Shown piece after piece: positions 14,969 through 15,267 of a DNA stretch of 15,267 nt (position 1 is its first letter; every line of letters starts with the position of its first letter). Under the pieces are notes generated by a model that saw nothing but the letters and a program-made list of their open reading frames with translations, was not told where the DNA came from and did no database searches. The DNA is taken from contig JBBRLG010000105.1 of NCBI GenBank assembly GCA_038231495.1, positions 1 through 15,267 of the forward strand, in the 5' to 3' direction. Origin of the DNA: JBBRLG01 sp038231495. Lineage in GTDB: Bacteria > Planctomycetota > Planctomycetia > Gemmatales > Gemmataceae. The translations under genes and the position numbers were made by a program.

Positions 14969-14981
14969 GCCGCTTGCGGCT
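14969..14981. repeat. Palindromic core shared with 7327-7374
   Basis: GCCGCTTGCGGCT, with GCCGC/GCGGC arms around TT. The same 13 bases form the middle of the hairpin arm after oleD. It is probably a dispersed intergenic repeat and lies 16 bases before the start codon at 14998. Confidence 0.4.
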
Positions 14982-14997
14982 ACGGGGGGTGCCGCCG

Positions 14998-15240
14998 ATG
15001 AAATTCCTTGTAACCCGCTCGACCGAGGGGGCCGTGTCGAAGAAGCCGCCGTGCAAGGGGGCCGTGCGCGGGCCGGATTCGGGGGCGTGGCCGGGGGAGT
15101 TTCAGTGGTTCGTCGAACTCGGCACCCTGGAAGACCTGACAACGTTTATGAACGAAAACGGCGGCGGCCTGGGGTGGATTGCGCCGGAAGACGATGAGGA
15201 ATACCCGGTCCTCGAAATCTTCGACGACGACAAGGACTGA
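14998..15240 (+). CDS. Small acidic hypothetical protein
   Basis: 80 residues, family not recognised. It begins MKFLVTRSTEGAVSKKPPCK, has a central FQWFVELGTLEDLTTFMNE and ends in an acidic tail (APEDDEEYPVLEIFDDDKD). The basic N-terminus and acidic C-terminus make it strongly polar. No signal peptide, membrane segment or metal-binding cluster; one cysteine. The start at 14998 is preferred to upstream in-frame starts (frame open from 14875) because a G-rich GGGGGGTG precedes it, a TATAAT lies at 14901-14906, and the upstream part has the composition of non-coding sequence. It may act through protein contacts, but nothing supports a specific function. Confidence 0.65.
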   Translation: MKFLVTRSTEGAVSKKPPCKGAVRGPDSGAWPGEFQWFVELGTLEDLTTFMNENGGGLGWIAPEDDEEYPVLEIFDDDKD

Positions 15241-15267
15241 CTCCCGAACCGGAAACGCCCGTAGCCA

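Overview
The window looks like a chromosomal segment of a high-GC planctomycete, most likely a Gemmataceae relative. Three things point there. The Ser/Thr kinase has the N-terminus I associate with Gemmata-type kinases and a DWG activation-segment motif. The large secreted protease carries an LExRxLLS-type N-terminal motif (LEARNLLSG). A redoxin-cytochrome c-copper monooxygenase-like fusion is present, an architecture common in that phylum. This placement is inferred from protein style only; no rRNA or other marker gene is present.

Layout: 80-1753 (+) is an OleC-type AMP-forming ligase and 6339-7325 (+) is an OleD-type NAD(P)H-dependent reductase. Both belong to the head-to-head long-chain olefin pathway (OleABCD), and oleA and oleB would be expected to the left of the window. 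They are separated by about 4.6 kb holding two unrelated units. The first is a two-gene RloA/RloB-like pair (1891-3204 and 3201-3872, overlapping by 4 bases), an ATPase plus a Toprim-like protein resembling AbiL or PARIS phage-defence modules. It has its own sigma70-like promoter and visibly more A/T-rich codons. The second is a convergently oriented cytosolic Ser/Thr kinase with two near-identical PAS domains (4142-6247, minus). I read the pair, and perhaps the kinase, as an insertion into an ancestral oleC-oleD operon.

To the right, 7381-9171 (minus) is an exported redoxin-haem c-PHM-like fusion, separated from oleD by a perfect 21-bp hairpin. Then 9705-12515 (+) is a secreted S53 (sedolisin) peptidase without the usual propeptide but with beta-sandwich-like repeats. 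It converges on a Uma2-family protein (12580-13269, minus). An ArgA-like N-acetylglutamate synthase (13479-14786, minus) and a small acidic protein (14998-15240, +) end the window.

Two copies of a palindromic, MITE-like element (9549-9668 and 13293-13431) are flanked by 8-bp direct repeats and begin with GTAAC. Each lies just upstream of the ribosome binding site of a gene (S53 peptidase, Uma2), so each is probably transcribed as a large leader hairpin. A GGTA(T/G)AAT box recurs as the likely -10 element in three intergenic regions. No tRNA, rRNA, CRISPR array or complete insertion sequence was seen.
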